Source: Burkholderia savannae (GTDB lineage: Bacteria; Pseudomonadota; Gammaproteobacteria; Burkholderiales; Burkholderiaceae). Taken from it: DNA of 64,000 bases. The translations under genes were made by a program, and so were the position numbers. The notes under the pieces are model-generated. The model was not told where the DNA came from, searched no databases, and worked only from the letters and a program-made list of their open reading frames with translations. This document shows, piece by piece, positions 17,424 to 29,188 of this stretch (position 1 is the first letter of the stretch; each line of letters opens with the position of its first letter). The DNA is taken from NCBI RefSeq assembly GCF_001524445.2, contig NZ_CP013418.1, positions 310,001-374,000 of the forward strand. Reading direction: 5' to 3'.

Positions 17424-18250
17424 TTCGGTCTCCTACAGTAAATGCCTCGCCGGATCGGCCGGGCGTGACGACGCCGAGCGTGCGCGCGTCACGGCCCAAG
17501 GAAGCGGCGAGGCAATGAACGTCCGTGCGCGCAGACGTCGTCCGCGCGGCGGAGCTGAAAGACTTGAAAAGAGTGGAATGCGTGTGCGCTCCCCATGCGC
17601 ACTTGTACCGGAATCGAATACTTTTAATCAGCGCAACGGCGAAGCGGGCGCTTCGGGGCGGCTGGTACGACTCCAGCGTAGGTTATGCGTCTCGAAAGTC
17701 AAGAGCGCTAAAACCCGATTAATCGTCGATTAGTCGTTCATTGATATTGCAAGTTTTTGCGCGGTTTTTCATTAAACGATAATTGAATTGCGATGCGTTT
17801 TCTCGTGTTCGTTTCGTGCCGGCCGCTCGATGCGGCGACGTCGCGGGGCGGCCGTGCCGGCCGTCGTTCGGGCTCGGCCGCGAGTGTCTCTTTCTGCGAT
17901 GTTTTCGTGTGTGAGCGGCAAGTGCATGCCGGCGCGTCGGCGTGAGCGGCGACGCAAACATGCGCTCGGTTCGCGTGAGTGTGCGGCGGAATCGGAGCGA
18001 TGCGCGTCGTTTCGCGATTCGTCGGCGGGCGGGCGATTAACCGAGCCGAATCGAATCAAATCGAGTTTAATCGAGGAGAAAGAAAGGAACGCGAGCGGTG
18101 TTTGAAAGAAAACCGAATGGCGGACCGAATGCGGCGATGCGCCCGGCCGTGACGAGTCGATCGCGAAGCGTGCGTCGATCTCGGGTGAGCGCCTCGCGGA
18201 GCGACGCCGTGCACGATGCGATGCGCGCGGCGCGCAGCGCGGCCCCTCGG
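17424..18250. other. intergenic, partly AT-rich, no gene supported
   Basis: 827 bp. The part at about 17570-17790 is clearly less GC-rich and probably contains the promoter of the pair ending at 15446. Overlapping open frames on both strands (about 17770-18300) have no family signature. Confidence 0.4.
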
Positions 18251-19015
18251 CTACGCCGGCTTGCCCGGCTTGCGGCGCGCCGAACCCGCGCGCGCCGCCT
18301 GCGCGCACGCTTCGTCGAGCCGGCGCATCGCGTCGGCGACGTCGCTCCGAAAGTGCACGAGCGCCGCGTTCTCCGGCGCGGGCGGTTGCAACCCCGTCCA
18401 GAGCAAATCGATCAACTGCTCGGCCGTCGTCTCGGTATCAAGTTTCCGGTGCCCGAGAATCGCATCCCACAGCACATGCTCGATCGGCCCGAACACCATC
18501 GAGCGCAGCAGGCTGAGCGGAATGTCGGCGCGCACCTCTCCGGCCGACTGCCCGCGTGCGAGCACGTCCATCAGCGGCGCCGTGTAGCGGCGCTGCAACG
18601 CCGTCAATTCGTCGGCGAGCGCGTGCTGCTTCGCGCGCCCCTCGGACAGCACCAGCGCGCAGAGGCCGGTGCCGTTCACGAGCATCAGCCGCAAGTGCGT
18701 GCGGACGATGAACGCGAACTGCTGCCGCACCGACGCGTCGCGCGGCATCCCGGTCTCGAACGCGTCGATGATTTCGTCATACCAATCGGCGATCACGCGT
18801 GCGCACAGCTCCCGCTTGCCGCGGAAGTAGCTGAACACGGTCGCCTCGGACACGCCGACCCGCTGCGCGATCTCCGCCGCGGTCGCGTGCTCGTAGCCCT
18901 TTTCCGCGAAGACTTCGCGCCCGGCGCGCAGGATGTCCTGCACGCGCTGCTGCGATTTGCGGCCGGCGGGCGCGCGCGGCGCGTCCGCGCGCTCGGCTTT
19001 CTGGGGGGCGGTCAT
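18251..19015 (-). CDS. TetR-family regulator, LiuQ-like
   Basis: A 254-residue TetR repressor. The N-terminal helix-turn-helix is in AAEIAQRVGVSEATVFSYFRGKRELC (about 46-71), preceded by the usual GYEHAT. The C-terminal domain would bind the inducer. It is divergent from liuABCD with 203 bp between. TetR-type LiuQ proteins are known as regulators of leucine/isovalerate genes in betaproteobacteria. The assignment here rests on position and the palindromes in the spacer; the inducer is probably a branched acyl-CoA (inference). Confidence 0.8.
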   Translation of the reverse strand: MTAPQKAERADAPRAPAGRKSQQRVQDILRAGREVFAEKGYEHATAAEIAQRVGVSEATVFSYFRGKRELCARVIADWYDEIIDAFETGMPRDASVRQQFAFIVRTHLRLMLVNGTGLCALVLSEGRAKQHALADELTALQRRYTAPLMDVLARGQSAGEVRADIPLSLLRSMVFGPIEHVLWDAILGHRKLDTETTAEQLIDLLWTGLQPPAPENAALVHFRSDVADAMRRLDEACAQAARAGSARRKPGKPA

Positions 19016-19065
19016 ACGGGTTTTCCTGCGGCGTCGGGCGTCGTTGCGATGCCGTCGATCATAGC

Positions 19066-19178
19066 TGAGTATCGCTCAAAAAACTATTGACGCTTGAGCG
19101 GGTCAAGCGCGAAACTAACGAGAATTTCCGCAGAATACGGCAACGAAAGATGGATTCGCCGATTTGAGCGAGACTCAA
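19066..19178. promoter_or_regulatory. three palindromes in liuQ-liuA spacer, candidate operators
   Basis: TGAG-tatcg-CTCA (19066-19078), CGCTTGA-gcggg-TCAAGCG (19091-19109, perfect 7-5-7) and TTGAG-cgaga-CTCAA (19164-19178). The first extended site (TGAGTATCGCTCAAA) and the third (TTTGAGCGAGACTCA) are reverse complements at 14 of 15 positions. TTGACG at 19087-19092 could be a -35 overlapping the middle palindrome. The layout fits repression of both divergent promoters by the TetR protein. Confidence 0.6.
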
Positions 19179-19218
19179 TAATCGGCGCTTCCGTGGACTT
19201 CCTGGAGACGGAGGAGAC

Positions 19219-20400
19219 ATGATCAACCTGCCCGGCGTGAACTTCATGCTCGGTGAAGACATCGAGATGCTGCGCGATTCGATCGCGCATTTCGCCGCGA
19301 AGGAAATCGCGCCGCGCGCGGCCGAGATCGATCGCACCGATCAATTCCCGATGGACCTCTGGCGCAAGTTCGGCGAGCTGGGCGTGCTCGGGATGACCGT
19401 CGCCGAGGAATACGGCGGCGCGAGTCTCGGCTATACCGCGCACATGGTCGCGATGGAGGAGATCTCGCGCGCGTCGGCGTCGGTCGGGCTGTCGTACGGC
19501 GCGCATTCGAACCTGTGCGTGAACCAGATCCACCGCAACGGCACCGACGCGCAGAAGCGCAAGTACCTGCCGAAGCTGATCTCCGGCGAGCACGTAGGCG
19601 CGCTTGCGATGAGCGAGCCGAACGCGGGCTCCGACGTCGTCAGCATGAAGCTGCGTGCGGACAAGCGCGGCGAGCGCTACGTGCTGAACGGCACGAAGAT
19701 GTGGATCACGAACGGCCCGGATTGCGACACGCTCGTCGTCTACGCGAAGACGGAGCCCGAGGCCGGCGCGCGCGGCATTACCGCGTTCATCGTCGAGAAG
19801 GGGATGAAGGGCTTCTCGGTCGCGCAGAAGCTCGACAAGCTCGGAATGCGCGGCTCGCATACGGGCGAGCTCGTGTTCGAGGACGTCGAGGTGCCGCAAG
19901 AGAACATCCTCGGCGAGCTCAACGGCGGCGTGAAGGTGCTGATGAGCGGGCTCGATTACGAGCGTGCGGTGCTCGCGGGCGGGCCGACGGGCATCATGGC
20001 CGCGTGTCTCGACGCGGTCGTGCCGTATGTCCACGATCGCAAGCAGTTCGGCCAGCCGATCGGCGAATTCCAGCTGATCCAGGGCAAGATCGCCGACATG
20101 TACACGACGTTCCAGGCGTGCCGCGCGTATCTGTACGCGGTCGGCCGCCATCTCGATTCGGCGGGCAGCGCGCACGTGCGCCAGGTGCGCAAGGACTGCG
20201 CGGGCGTGATCCTCTACACCGCCGAGAAGGCGACGTGGATGGCGGGCGAGGCGATCCAGATCTTGGGCGGCAACGGCTACATCAACGAGTACCCGGTCGG
20301 CCGCCTGTGGCGCGACGCGAAGCTCTACGAAATCGGCGCCGGCACGAGCGAGATCCGCCGCATGCTGATCGGCCGCGAGCTGTTCGCGGAAACCGCCTGA
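19219..20400 (+). CDS. liuA: isovaleryl-CoA dehydrogenase
   Basis: A 393-residue FAD flavoenzyme oxidising isovaleryl-CoA to 3-methylcrotonyl-CoA in leucine degradation. Acyl-CoA dehydrogenase signatures are [15 protein letters not shown] and [36 protein letters not shown] C-terminal residues. The catalytic base is E248 in [12 protein letters not shown], the position used by isovaleryl-CoA dehydrogenases rather than the later Glu of other members. AGGAG precedes the ATG. It is first in an operon with liuB, 22 bp apart. Confidence 0.95.
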   Translation: MINLPGVNFMLGEDIEMLRDSIAHFAAKEIAPRAAEIDRTDQFPMDLWRKFGELGVLGMTVAEEYGGASLGYTAHMVAMEEISRASASVGLSYGAHSNLCVNQIHRNGTDAQKRKYLPKLISGEHVGALAMSEPNAGSDVVSMKLRADKRGERYVLNGTKMWITNGPDCDTLVVYAKTEPEAGARGITAFIVEKGMKGFSVAQKLDKLGMRGSHTGELVFEDVEVPQENILGELNGGVKVLMSGLDYERAVLAGGPTGIMAACLDAVVPYVHDRKQFGQPIGEFQLIQGKIADMYTTFQACRAYLYAVGRHLDSAGSAHVRQVRKDCAGVILYTAEKATWMAGEAIQILGGNGYINEYPVGRLWRDAKLYEIGAGTSEIRRMLIGRELFAETA

Positions 20401-20422
20401 CCCAGCGCGCGGAGCCCACGCG

Positions 20423-22030
20423 ATGCCGATCATCGAATCCAAGCTGAACCCGCGCGCCGACGAGTTTCGCGCGAACGCCGCGGCGCTCGAGGCGCTCGTC
20501 GCCGACCTGCGCGAGAAGATCGACCGGCTGGCGCTTGGCGGCGGCCAGGCCGCGCGCGACAAGCACCTGTCGCGCGGCAAGCTGCTGCCGCGCGAGCGGA
20601 TCGCGCAACTGCTCGATCCGGGCACGCCGTTCCTCGAGCTGTCGCAACTCGCCGCATACGGGATGTACAACGACGACGCGCCGGGCGCGGGCATCGTCAC
20701 GGGCATCGGCAGAATCGCCGGCCGCGAGTGCGTGATCGTCTGCAACGACGCGACGGTCAAGGGCGGAACCTACTATCCGGTGACCGTGAAGAAGCACGTG
20801 CGCGCGCAGGAAATCGCGGCCGAGAACCGGCTGCCGTGCGTGTACCTCGTCGATTCGGGCGGCGCGAACCTGCCGAACCAGGACGACGTGTTTCCCGACC
20901 GCGATCATTTCGGCCGGATCTTCTTCAACCAGGCGAACCTGTCGGCGGCGGGCATCGCGCAGATCGCGGTCGTGATGGGCTCGTGCACCGCGGGCGGCGC
21001 GTACGTGCCCGCGATGAGCGACGAATCGATCATCGTCAAGGAGCAGGGGACGATCTTTCTCGGCGGCCCGCCGCTCGTGAAGGCGGCCACCGGCGAGGAA
21101 GTGAGCGCCGAGGATCTGGGCGGCGGCGACGTGCACACGCGCCTGTCCGGCGTGGCGGACCATCTCGCGCAGAACGACGCGCACGCGCTCGCGATCGCGC
21201 GCACGATCGTCGGCAACTTGGGTGCGCGCCGCGGCGCGTCGCTCGCGATGCGCGAGCCGCTGCCGCCGCGCTACGACGCGAAAAGCCTGTACGGCGTGAT
21301 TCCGGTCGATACGCGAAAGCCGTTCGACGTGCGCGAGGTGATCGCGCGCATCGTCGACGATTCCGCGTTCGACGAATTCAAGGCGCGCTACGGCACGACG
21401 CTCGTCACGGGCTTCGCGCGCATCTGGGGGCACCCGGTCGGCATCGTCGCGAACAACGGCATCCTGTTTTCCGAATCGGCGACGAAAGGCGCGCACTTCA
21501 TCGAGCTGTGCTGCCAGCGCAAGATCCCGCTCGTGTTCCTGCAGAACATCACGGGCTTCATGGTCGGCCGCAAATACGAGAACGAGGGCATCGCGCGCCA
21601 TGGCGCGAAGATGGTGACGGCCGTGTCGACCGCGAAGGTGCCGAAGTTCACGGTGATCATCGGCGGCTCGTTCGGCGCGGGCAATTACGGCATGTGCGGC
21701 CGCGCGTTCGGCCCGCGGTTCCTGTGGATGTGGCCGAACGCGCGGATCTCGGTGATGGGCGGCGAGCAGGCGGCGTCGGTGCTCGCGACGGTGCGCCGCG
21801 ACGGGATCGAGGCGAAGGGCGGCGAATGGTCGGCGCAAGACGAGGAGGCGTTCAAGCAGCCGATTCGCGACCAGTACGAACGCCAGGGCCATCCGTACTA
21901 CGCGAGCGCGCGCCTGTGGGACGACGGCGTGATCGACCCCGCGCAGACGCGCGACGTGCTGGGCCTCGGCCTTGCCGCCGCGATGAACGCGCCGATCGAG
22001 GACACGCGGTTCGGCGTGTTCCGGATGTGA
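20423..22030 (+). CDS. liuB: 3-methylcrotonyl-CoA carboxylase beta subunit
   Basis: A 535-residue carboxyltransferase subunit that moves CO2 from biotin to 3-methylcrotonyl-CoA, with full family length. Signatures include [38 protein letters not shown] and [17 protein letters not shown], which form the acyl-CoA and biotin oxyanion sites. It sits 19 bp before liuC. It partners with the biotin-carrying alpha subunit at 22962. Confidence 0.95.
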   Translation: MPIIESKLNPRADEFRANAAALEALVADLREKIDRLALGGGQAARDKHLSRGKLLPRERIAQLLDPGTPFLELSQLAAYGMYNDDAPGAGIVTGIGRIAGRECVIVCNDATVKGGTYYPVTVKKHVRAQEIAAENRLPCVYLVDSGGANLPNQDDVFPDRDHFGRIFFNQANLSAAGIAQIAVVMGSCTAGGAYVPAMSDESIIVKEQGTIFLGGPPLVKAATGEEVSAEDLGGGDVHTRLSGVADHLAQNDAHALAIARTIVGNLGARRGASLAMREPLPPRYDAKSLYGVIPVDTRKPFDVREVIARIVDDSAFDEFKARYGTTLVTGFARIWGHPVGIVANNGILFSESATKGAHFIELCCQRKIPLVFLQNITGFMVGRKYENEGIARHGAKMVTAVSTAKVPKFTVIIGGSFGAGNYGMCGRAFGPRFLWMWPNARISVMGGEQAASVLATVRRDGIEAKGGEWSAQDEEAFKQPIRDQYERQGHPYYASARLWDDGVIDPAQTRDVLGLGLAAAMNAPIEDTRFGVFRM

Positions 22031-22049
22031 TGGACGCAAGGAGCCGACG

Positions 22050-22835
22050 ATGCGCTACGAAACGATCGAAGTGACCGACGACGGCCGCATCGCGACCGTC
22101 ACGCTCGCGCGCCCCGACGTGCGCAACGCGTTCAACGAGACGATGATCGCCGAGCTGACGACCGCGTTCGACCGCATCGACGCGCATCCGTCGCTGCGCG
22201 CGGCCGTGCTCGCCGCGCGCGGCCCGGCGTTCTGCGCGGGCGCGGACCTGAACTGGATGAAGAGGATGGCGGGCTTCTCCGACGACGAGAACCGCGCCGA
22301 CGCGCGGCGTCTCGCGCGCATGCTCGAGGCGATCCATCGTTGCGCGAAGCCCGTGATCGCGCGCGTGCACGGCGACGCGTACGCGGGCGGCGTGGGGCTC
22401 GTCGCCGCGTGCGACATCGCGATCGCGGCCGAGGACGTGAAGTTCTGCCTGTCGGAAGCGCGCCTCGGGCTGATTCCCGCGACGATCGCGCCGTACGTCG
22501 TGCGCGCGCTCGGCGAGCGCGCCGCGCGGCGCTATTTCGCGACGGCCGAAGCGTTCGACTGCGCGAAGGCCGCGCAGCTCGGCTTCGTCCATGAGCGCGT
22601 GCCGGCCGATGCGCTCGACGCGACCGTCGCGAGGCTGGCCGAAGCCTTGTGCGCGAACGGCCCGCAGGCGGTGCGCGCGTGCAAGACGCTCGTGCGCGAC
22701 GTCGCGGGCCGCGCGCTCGACGCCGCGCTGATCGAGCAGACCGCCGACTGGATCGCGAAGACGCGTGCGGGCGCGGAGGCGCGCGAAGGCGTCGCGTCGT
22801 TCCTCGAGAAGCGCACGCCGTCGTGGCGCGCGTGA
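22050..22835 (+). CDS. liuC: 3-methylglutaconyl-CoA hydratase
   Basis: A 261-residue crotonase-family enzyme. The oxyanion-hole segments are RGPAFCAGADLNWMK and HGDAYAGGVGLVAACD; the catalytic Glu lies in FCLSEARLGLIPA. Context between the carboxylase subunits makes it the hydratase converting 3-methylglutaconyl-CoA to HMG-CoA. No HMG-CoA lyase (liuE) follows in this window, so that step must be encoded elsewhere. Confidence 0.9.
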   Translation: MRYETIEVTDDGRIATVTLARPDVRNAFNETMIAELTTAFDRIDAHPSLRAAVLAARGPAFCAGADLNWMKRMAGFSDDENRADARRLARMLEAIHRCAKPVIARVHGDAYAGGVGLVAACDIAIAAEDVKFCLSEARLGLIPATIAPYVVRALGERAARRYFATAEAFDCAKAAQLGFVHERVPADALDATVARLAEALCANGPQAVRACKTLVRDVAGRALDAALIEQTADWIAKTRAGAEAREGVASFLEKRTPSWRA

Positions 22836-22961
22836 CGCGGCGCGCGCCGCCGCCGCCGCCCGCGCACAGCGGAGCGGTGCCGTAGCGGCCGTGACGAAGC
22901 GCGGCGCGCGGCCCGCGCACCGAACCGAATCCGTTATCGATCTTTCGTTTTCCGACCCATC

Positions 22962-24962
<2,001 letters not shown>

Positions 24963-25088
24963 GCGAGCGGCGCACGTTAACGATATCTGACAGTCCGGTT
25001 ACATGATGTCCGCTAGACTCGAATACTGGTGCGGGCGGTAGCGCAGGGCATGCGCTACACTGCGTAATTCCCTTCCCTCCGGCATGCA

Positions 25089-26234
25089 ATGACATCCCCT
25101 GTCGATTTGAACGGCTTGCGCATCGGTATCACGATCGGCCTGCGCGAGCCGAACGAGAGCCTCTGGATCAACGGCATCAAGCAAAACGCGCTGTTTCTCG
25201 CGAAGCTGCTGATGAAATCGTCGCGCGGCTATCGGGTGACGATCGTCAACACGACGGACGTGCCGATCACCGACGCGCTGCCGTGGGACCGCCGGATTTT
25301 CGACACCCGCTCGTTCGTCGACATGAAGGATTCGCTCGACGTGCTGATCGAGCTCGGCGGCCAGATCGACGGCGAGCAGACCGCGTATCTGAAGGCGCGC
25401 GGCGTGAAGCTCGTCAGCTACTGCTGCGGCTTCGAATACATCCACGCGACGCAATCGATCCTGTTCGGCCGCCGGATGTGGGAAACGCTGTTCATCAACC
25501 GCGGCTACGACGAGATCTGGGCGATTCCGCAGATCGCGCCGTCGTCGCTGCCGTTCCTGCAATCGCTGCGGCGCTGCCCTGGGCGCGTCGTGCCGTTCGT
25601 CTGGGACCCGATGTTCCTCACCGAGCGCACGCGGCTGCTGCGCGAGCGCGGCGAGTACCGGCCGAGCGGCAAGCGCGCGAAGCGGCTCACGGTGATGGAG
25701 CCGAACCACGATGTCGTCAAGTTCTGCGTGTATCCGATGCTCATCATCGATGAAGTCTATCGGCGCGATCCGGATGCGATCGCGTTCGCGCACGTGACGA
25801 ACGCCGAGCGGCTCGCGCACGACAGCCCGGAATTCGTGATGTTGATGAATTATCTGGAGATCGTCCGCGCGAGCAAGGCGAGCTTCGTCGGCCGCTTCGA
25901 TACGCCGACGTTCCTCGCCGAACACACGGACGTCGTCGTGTCGCACCAGTGGGAGAACCCGCTCAACTACTTCTATTTCGACGTCTGCTGGCAGGGCTAT
26001 CCGCTCGTCCACAACGCGCATCTCGTGCCCGACATCGGCTACTACTATCCGGACAACGACGTGCTGACGGGCGCGGAAGTGCTGACGCGCGTGCTGCGCG
26101 AGCACGACGACGACTGGGAAGGCTACGCGACGCGGCAGCGCAGCCTGCTGCGCCGCTATACGTCGAAGAATCCGACGCTCGTCGCCGAATACGACACGCT
26201 GCTCGCGAATCTCGTCAACGACTGCGGGCGCTGA
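25089..26234 (+). CDS. DUF2827 glycosyltransferase-like protein (copy 1)
   Basis: 381 residues, cytoplasmic, matching the DUF2827 family. It shares with the two copies at 26864 and 28034 an N-terminal LRIGITIGLREPNESLWING motif, MEPNHDVVKFCVYPML in the middle, and a C-terminal HQWENPLNYFYFD / GYPLVHNAHLVPDIGYYYPD block. The two-lobed motif layout with a late Gly/Pro/Asn cluster is what GT-B glycosyltransferases show at the sugar-nucleotide site; enzymatic activity is inferred. It lies 126 bp after liuD on the same strand but faces the adhesin genes. There is no clear Shine-Dalgarno before the ATG. It is the most diverged copy of the three. Confidence 0.75.
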   Translation: MTSPVDLNGLRIGITIGLREPNESLWINGIKQNALFLAKLLMKSSRGYRVTIVNTTDVPITDALPWDRRIFDTRSFVDMKDSLDVLIELGGQIDGEQTAYLKARGVKLVSYCCGFEYIHATQSILFGRRMWETLFINRGYDEIWAIPQIAPSSLPFLQSLRRCPGRVVPFVWDPMFLTERTRLLRERGEYRPSGKRAKRLTVMEPNHDVVKFCVYPMLIIDEVYRRDPDAIAFAHVTNAERLAHDSPEFVMLMNYLEIVRASKASFVGRFDTPTFLAEHTDVVVSHQWENPLNYFYFDVCWQGYPLVHNAHLVPDIGYYYPDNDVLTGAEVLTRVLREHDDDWEGYATRQRSLLRRYTSKNPTLVAEYDTLLANLVNDCGR

Positions 26235-26344
26235 GCGGCGAGCGAACGAACGCCGCGCGTGCGATCGGCGCCGCGGCGCTTCGGCCCGCGTGCCGATCCC
26301 GCCGGTTCCGGCTCTTCAATTCGATTGGTCTCGATTCAGCCTAG

Positions 26345-26812
26345 TCATTGCCCGGCGAGCGACGGCGTCACGCCTTGCTGCTCGCGCGGCGCATAGGAGA
26401 CGAGGTGCCAGCGGCCGTCGCTCTCCCGGCGCAAGCTCAACTTCTCGAACACGACCTTGCCGCCTTGCAGCGTCGTCGTGAAATCGACGTTCGCGTATAG
26501 CCCGTCCGGCACGTCCTTCGTGTTCGCGAACTGGATCAGCATGATGTCCGACCATCCTCGCCGCGCGACCGCGCCGAGCGGCGCGCGCAGCCGCCGCGTG
26601 TCGTCGGCGAAGCGCTGCGCCGTGTATCGCTCCTTGACGAAAGCGGCGGAATCCCGCCAGACCAGATCGAAGCGGCCGTCGTCGATCTGCTTCAGCACGT
26701 CCTCGGCGCTTTGCAGCACCGCGTCGGGAGACGGGCTCGCCTGCGCGTGGGCGAGCGGGCCGGCGGCCAGCATGGCGGCGGCGATCACGCATCGGGCGAC
26801 TAGCTTGTTCAA
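26345..26812 (-). CDS. DUF4019-like exported protein
   Basis: 155 residues if the TTG at 26812 is used; GGAGG lies just upstream. An in-frame ATG at 26848 would put an Arg-rich tail before the signal peptide. The signal peptide (VARCVIAAAMLAAGPLAHA) is followed by a small domain (LKQIDDGRFDLVWRDSAAFVKE, then GLYANVDFTTTLQGGK, then RRESDGRWHLVSYAP) like DUF4019, an NTF2-like exported fold. It is the last gene of the minus-strand run from the adhesin, 51 bp after the second DUF2827 gene. A periplasmic accessory role for adhesin biogenesis is possible but unproven. Confidence 0.7.
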   Translation of the reverse strand: MNKLVARCVIAAAMLAAGPLAHAQASPSPDAVLQSAEDVLKQIDDGRFDLVWRDSAAFVKERYTAQRFADDTRRLRAPLGAVARRGWSDIMLIQFANTKDVPDGLYANVDFTTTLQGGKVVFEKLSLRRESDGRWHLVSYAPREQQGVTPSLAGQ

Positions 26813-26863
26813 GCGACCTCCGGGTCGAAATAGGGCGGCGCGGCGCATGCGGCGATGCCTGCG

Positions 26864-28012
26864 TTACCGGTACAGCGCGGCGAGCGCTTCCGTATAGGCC
26901 GCGACGTTGTTCGGGTTGTAGATGCTGACCGAATCCAGAATGTGCCGCGACTGCTCGCGATACGCGTCGAGGTTCGCGTCGTGCTCGTGGAACGCCTTCA
27001 GCAACTGGCGGCCGCCTTCCTGGCAGTCGAAATCCGGATAGAAATAACCGGCGCGGCCGAGGTACGGCGAATTGTGGACGAGCGGATAGTCGCCGTACAG
27101 CAACTCGTAGTACAGATAGTTCTGCGCGTTTTCCCACGTGTGCGACACGACCGCGTCGCCGTACGCCGCCATGAATTCGTAGACCGCGAAGCGCCCCTCG
27201 AACGTCGTGAGCCCATGCGCGACGATGTCGAGGCTGCGCGCGAAATGGACGAACGTCGTGTGCTCCTTCATGTGCAGCGTGTTGCACACGCGCACGAATT
27301 CGACGAAGTTCGGCTGCGCGCGATACGCCTCCTCGGTGACGAGCATCGGCACGATGCTCGTCTTCACCATGCAGATGTTCGGCTCGAACGTCGCGACGCG
27401 CCAGCGCGGCTTGCCCGGCTTGTAGCCGAATTCGAGCCCCGGGCCGAGCGTCGCGCGCGCCTTGTCGAACAGCAGCGGATGCCAGATGTGCGGCACGATC
27501 GTCACCGGGCTGCGCAGCCCCGATTCGAGATAGTGGCTGCACGAATGCTCGAATTCCGGAATCGTCCAGACGCCGTCGTAGCGCGCGCCCGAGAACAGGA
27601 AGCCGGACGGCTTGTCGAAGATCGCGCGCTCGATGTCGATCACGTAGTCGTTGCCCACGCGCATCGTCACGACCTTGCCGCCGCGCTGCTGATATGCGGC
27701 GATCCATTCGGCGTTGAACTGCGCGCTCATTTCGATCAGCACGTCGCAGCGCGTCATCGCCTCGTCCATCGAGATGAGCGGCACGTTCCATTCGCCGAGC
27801 ATCAGTTGCGGATCGGCGTCGCCCGTGCCGCCGTTGACCATCACCGCTTCGGCGACGAGCGGCGACTGGCGCAGCAGCAGCACGAGCAGCAGGCAGTTCT
27901 GGAAGATGCCGTTTTCCCACAGCGACTGGCCGGCGCCGCGCACGAACAGCGACACGCCGACGACGAGACGCTTGCCGCCGTTCGGCACGTCACGGGCGGT
28001 GGTTTCGGACAT
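26864..28012 (-). CDS. DUF2827 glycosyltransferase-like protein (copy 2)
   Basis: 382 residues. Shared core: GVSLFVRGAGQSLWENGIFQN at the N terminus, FEPNICMVKTSIVPML in the middle, then SHTWENAQNYLYYELLYG and DYPLVHNSPYLGRAGYFYPD. Compared with copy 3 the C-terminal block is almost colinear, indicating a recent duplication. There is no signal peptide or TM helix. It follows copy 3 by 21 bp in the adhesin operon. Predicted to transfer sugar to the adhesin or to build the glycan; donor and acceptor are unknown. Confidence 0.75.
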   Translation of the reverse strand: MSETTARDVPNGGKRLVVGVSLFVRGAGQSLWENGIFQNCLLLVLLLRQSPLVAEAVMVNGGTGDADPQLMLGEWNVPLISMDEAMTRCDVLIEMSAQFNAEWIAAYQQRGGKVVTMRVGNDYVIDIERAIFDKPSGFLFSGARYDGVWTIPEFEHSCSHYLESGLRSPVTIVPHIWHPLLFDKARATLGPGLEFGYKPGKPRWRVATFEPNICMVKTSIVPMLVTEEAYRAQPNFVEFVRVCNTLHMKEHTTFVHFARSLDIVAHGLTTFEGRFAVYEFMAAYGDAVVSHTWENAQNYLYYELLYGDYPLVHNSPYLGRAGYFYPDFDCQEGGRQLLKAFHEHDANLDAYREQSRHILDSVSIYNPNNVAAYTEALAALYR

Positions 28013-28033
28013 GCGTTCTCTCCGGGAATAGGC

Positions 28034-29188
28034 TTAGGCGAACAGACGCGCGACATACGCGTCGAGGTTGTCGCGGTTGTCGATCGAGACTTCGCGCAGC
28101 AGCGCGTCGGCGTGGCGGCGATAGTCGTCGAGATGCGCGTCGTGATGGCGCCACGCGTGCAGCAGCGCGCGGCCGCCCGCCGCGGAATCGAATTCCGGGT
28201 AGTAGTAGCCGGCGTCGCCGAGGCGCGGCGAGTTGTGCACGAGCGGGTAGCCGCCGTACAGCACGTCGTAGTACAGATAGTTCTGCGCGTTTTCCCACTG
28301 GTGCGAGATCACCGCGTCGCCGTGCTGCGCGAGGAACGACGGCAGATCGATGCGCGGCTCGAAGGTCGCCTTGTGCTGGCGGACGAGATCGAGACTGTTC
28401 GCGAAATGGACGAACGTCCGATGCTCCTTCATGTGCAGCGAGTTGACGACGAACAGATGCTCGACCGCGTCGGGCTGCACGCGGTGGAATTCGTCGGCGG
28501 CGAGCATCGGGTAGTGGCAGGTCTTCACGACCGAGATGTTCGGCTCGAGGATCGACAGCCGCCACTTCGGGCGGCCGGGCGCATAGCCGAAGCGCAGGCC
28601 CTCGGCCTCGAGCTGGCGCGCGCGGCGCTCGATGAAGTACGGCGACCAGATGTGCGGCATCAGATGGACGGGCGCCCGCAGCAGCGTGCGCAGCAGCGGC
28701 ATCGCGGTCTTTTCGTACTGGGGCAGCGTCCAGGCTTCGTCGAACGGGCCGCCGTTGAAGATGTGGCCCGACGGCCGGCCGAACATCGGCGTCTCGCAAA
28801 GCCCCGCGTACGTGTGCCCGACGAAGCAGACGACGAGCTTCTTGCCGAGCGCCTTCATGTACTTGAGCCAGTCGACGGGCAGCTGCGCGCCCATCTCGAT
28901 CACGACGTCGAGCGCGTGCGACACGTCGCGCGGGTTCACGAGCGGCACGTCGAGGCCGCCGAGATCGAGGCCGGCGGGCAACGCTTTCGCGTCGCCGCCG
29001 TTCAGGAAGTAGATCGGGCCGACCCGCTCCGACTTCCTGAGCATCATCGCGAGGAACGCAATGTTCTGATGAATGCCGTTTTCCCAGATCGCCTGGCCGT
29101 CGCGGGCGAAGAGCGAGATGCCGACGGCCAGGCGCTTGCCGGGCGCGTCACGCGGCCCGGTCGATGAAGAGTGGACGGAGTCGATCAC
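28034..29188 (-). CDS. DUF2827 glycosyltransferase-like protein (copy 3)
   Basis: 384 residues. Motifs: LAVGISLFARDGQAIWENGI (20-39), EPNISVVKT (215-223), SHQWENAQNYLYYD (295-308), YPLVHNS (314-320) and GYYYPEFD (327-334). It starts at a GTG that overlaps the adhesin's TGA by 4 bp (GTGA at 29185-29188), so translation is probably coupled to the end of the adhesin. That coupling is the strongest sequence evidence that DUF2827 proteins act on, or with, this adhesin. The frame has no better downstream start. Confidence 0.8.
   Translation of the reverse strand: MIDSVHSSSTGPRDAPGKRLAVGISLFARDGQAIWENGIHQNIAFLAMMLRKSERVGPIYFLNGGDAKALPAGLDLGGLDVPLVNPRDVSHALDVVIEMGAQLPVDWLKYMKALGKKLVVCFVGHTYAGLCETPMFGRPSGHIFNGGPFDEAWTLPQYEKTAMPLLRTLLRAPVHLMPHIWSPYFIERRARQLEAEGLRFGYAPGRPKWRLSILEPNISVVKTCHYPMLAADEFHRVQPDAVEHLFVVNSLHMKEHRTFVHFANSLDLVRQHKATFEPRIDLPSFLAQHGDAVISHQWENAQNYLYYDVLYGGYPLVHNSPRLGDAGYYYPEFDSAAGGRALLHAWRHHDAHLDDYRRHADALLREVSIDNRDNLDAYVARLFA

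Noticed and set aside
17772..18308. Overlapping frames on both strands before the TetR gene
   Set aside because: No conserved motifs, mutually exclusive, and Arg-rich as expected for random high-GC frames.
22836..22961. Possible small gene between liuC and liuD
   Set aside because: Short GC-rich frames without a start context; more likely an untranslated spacer.
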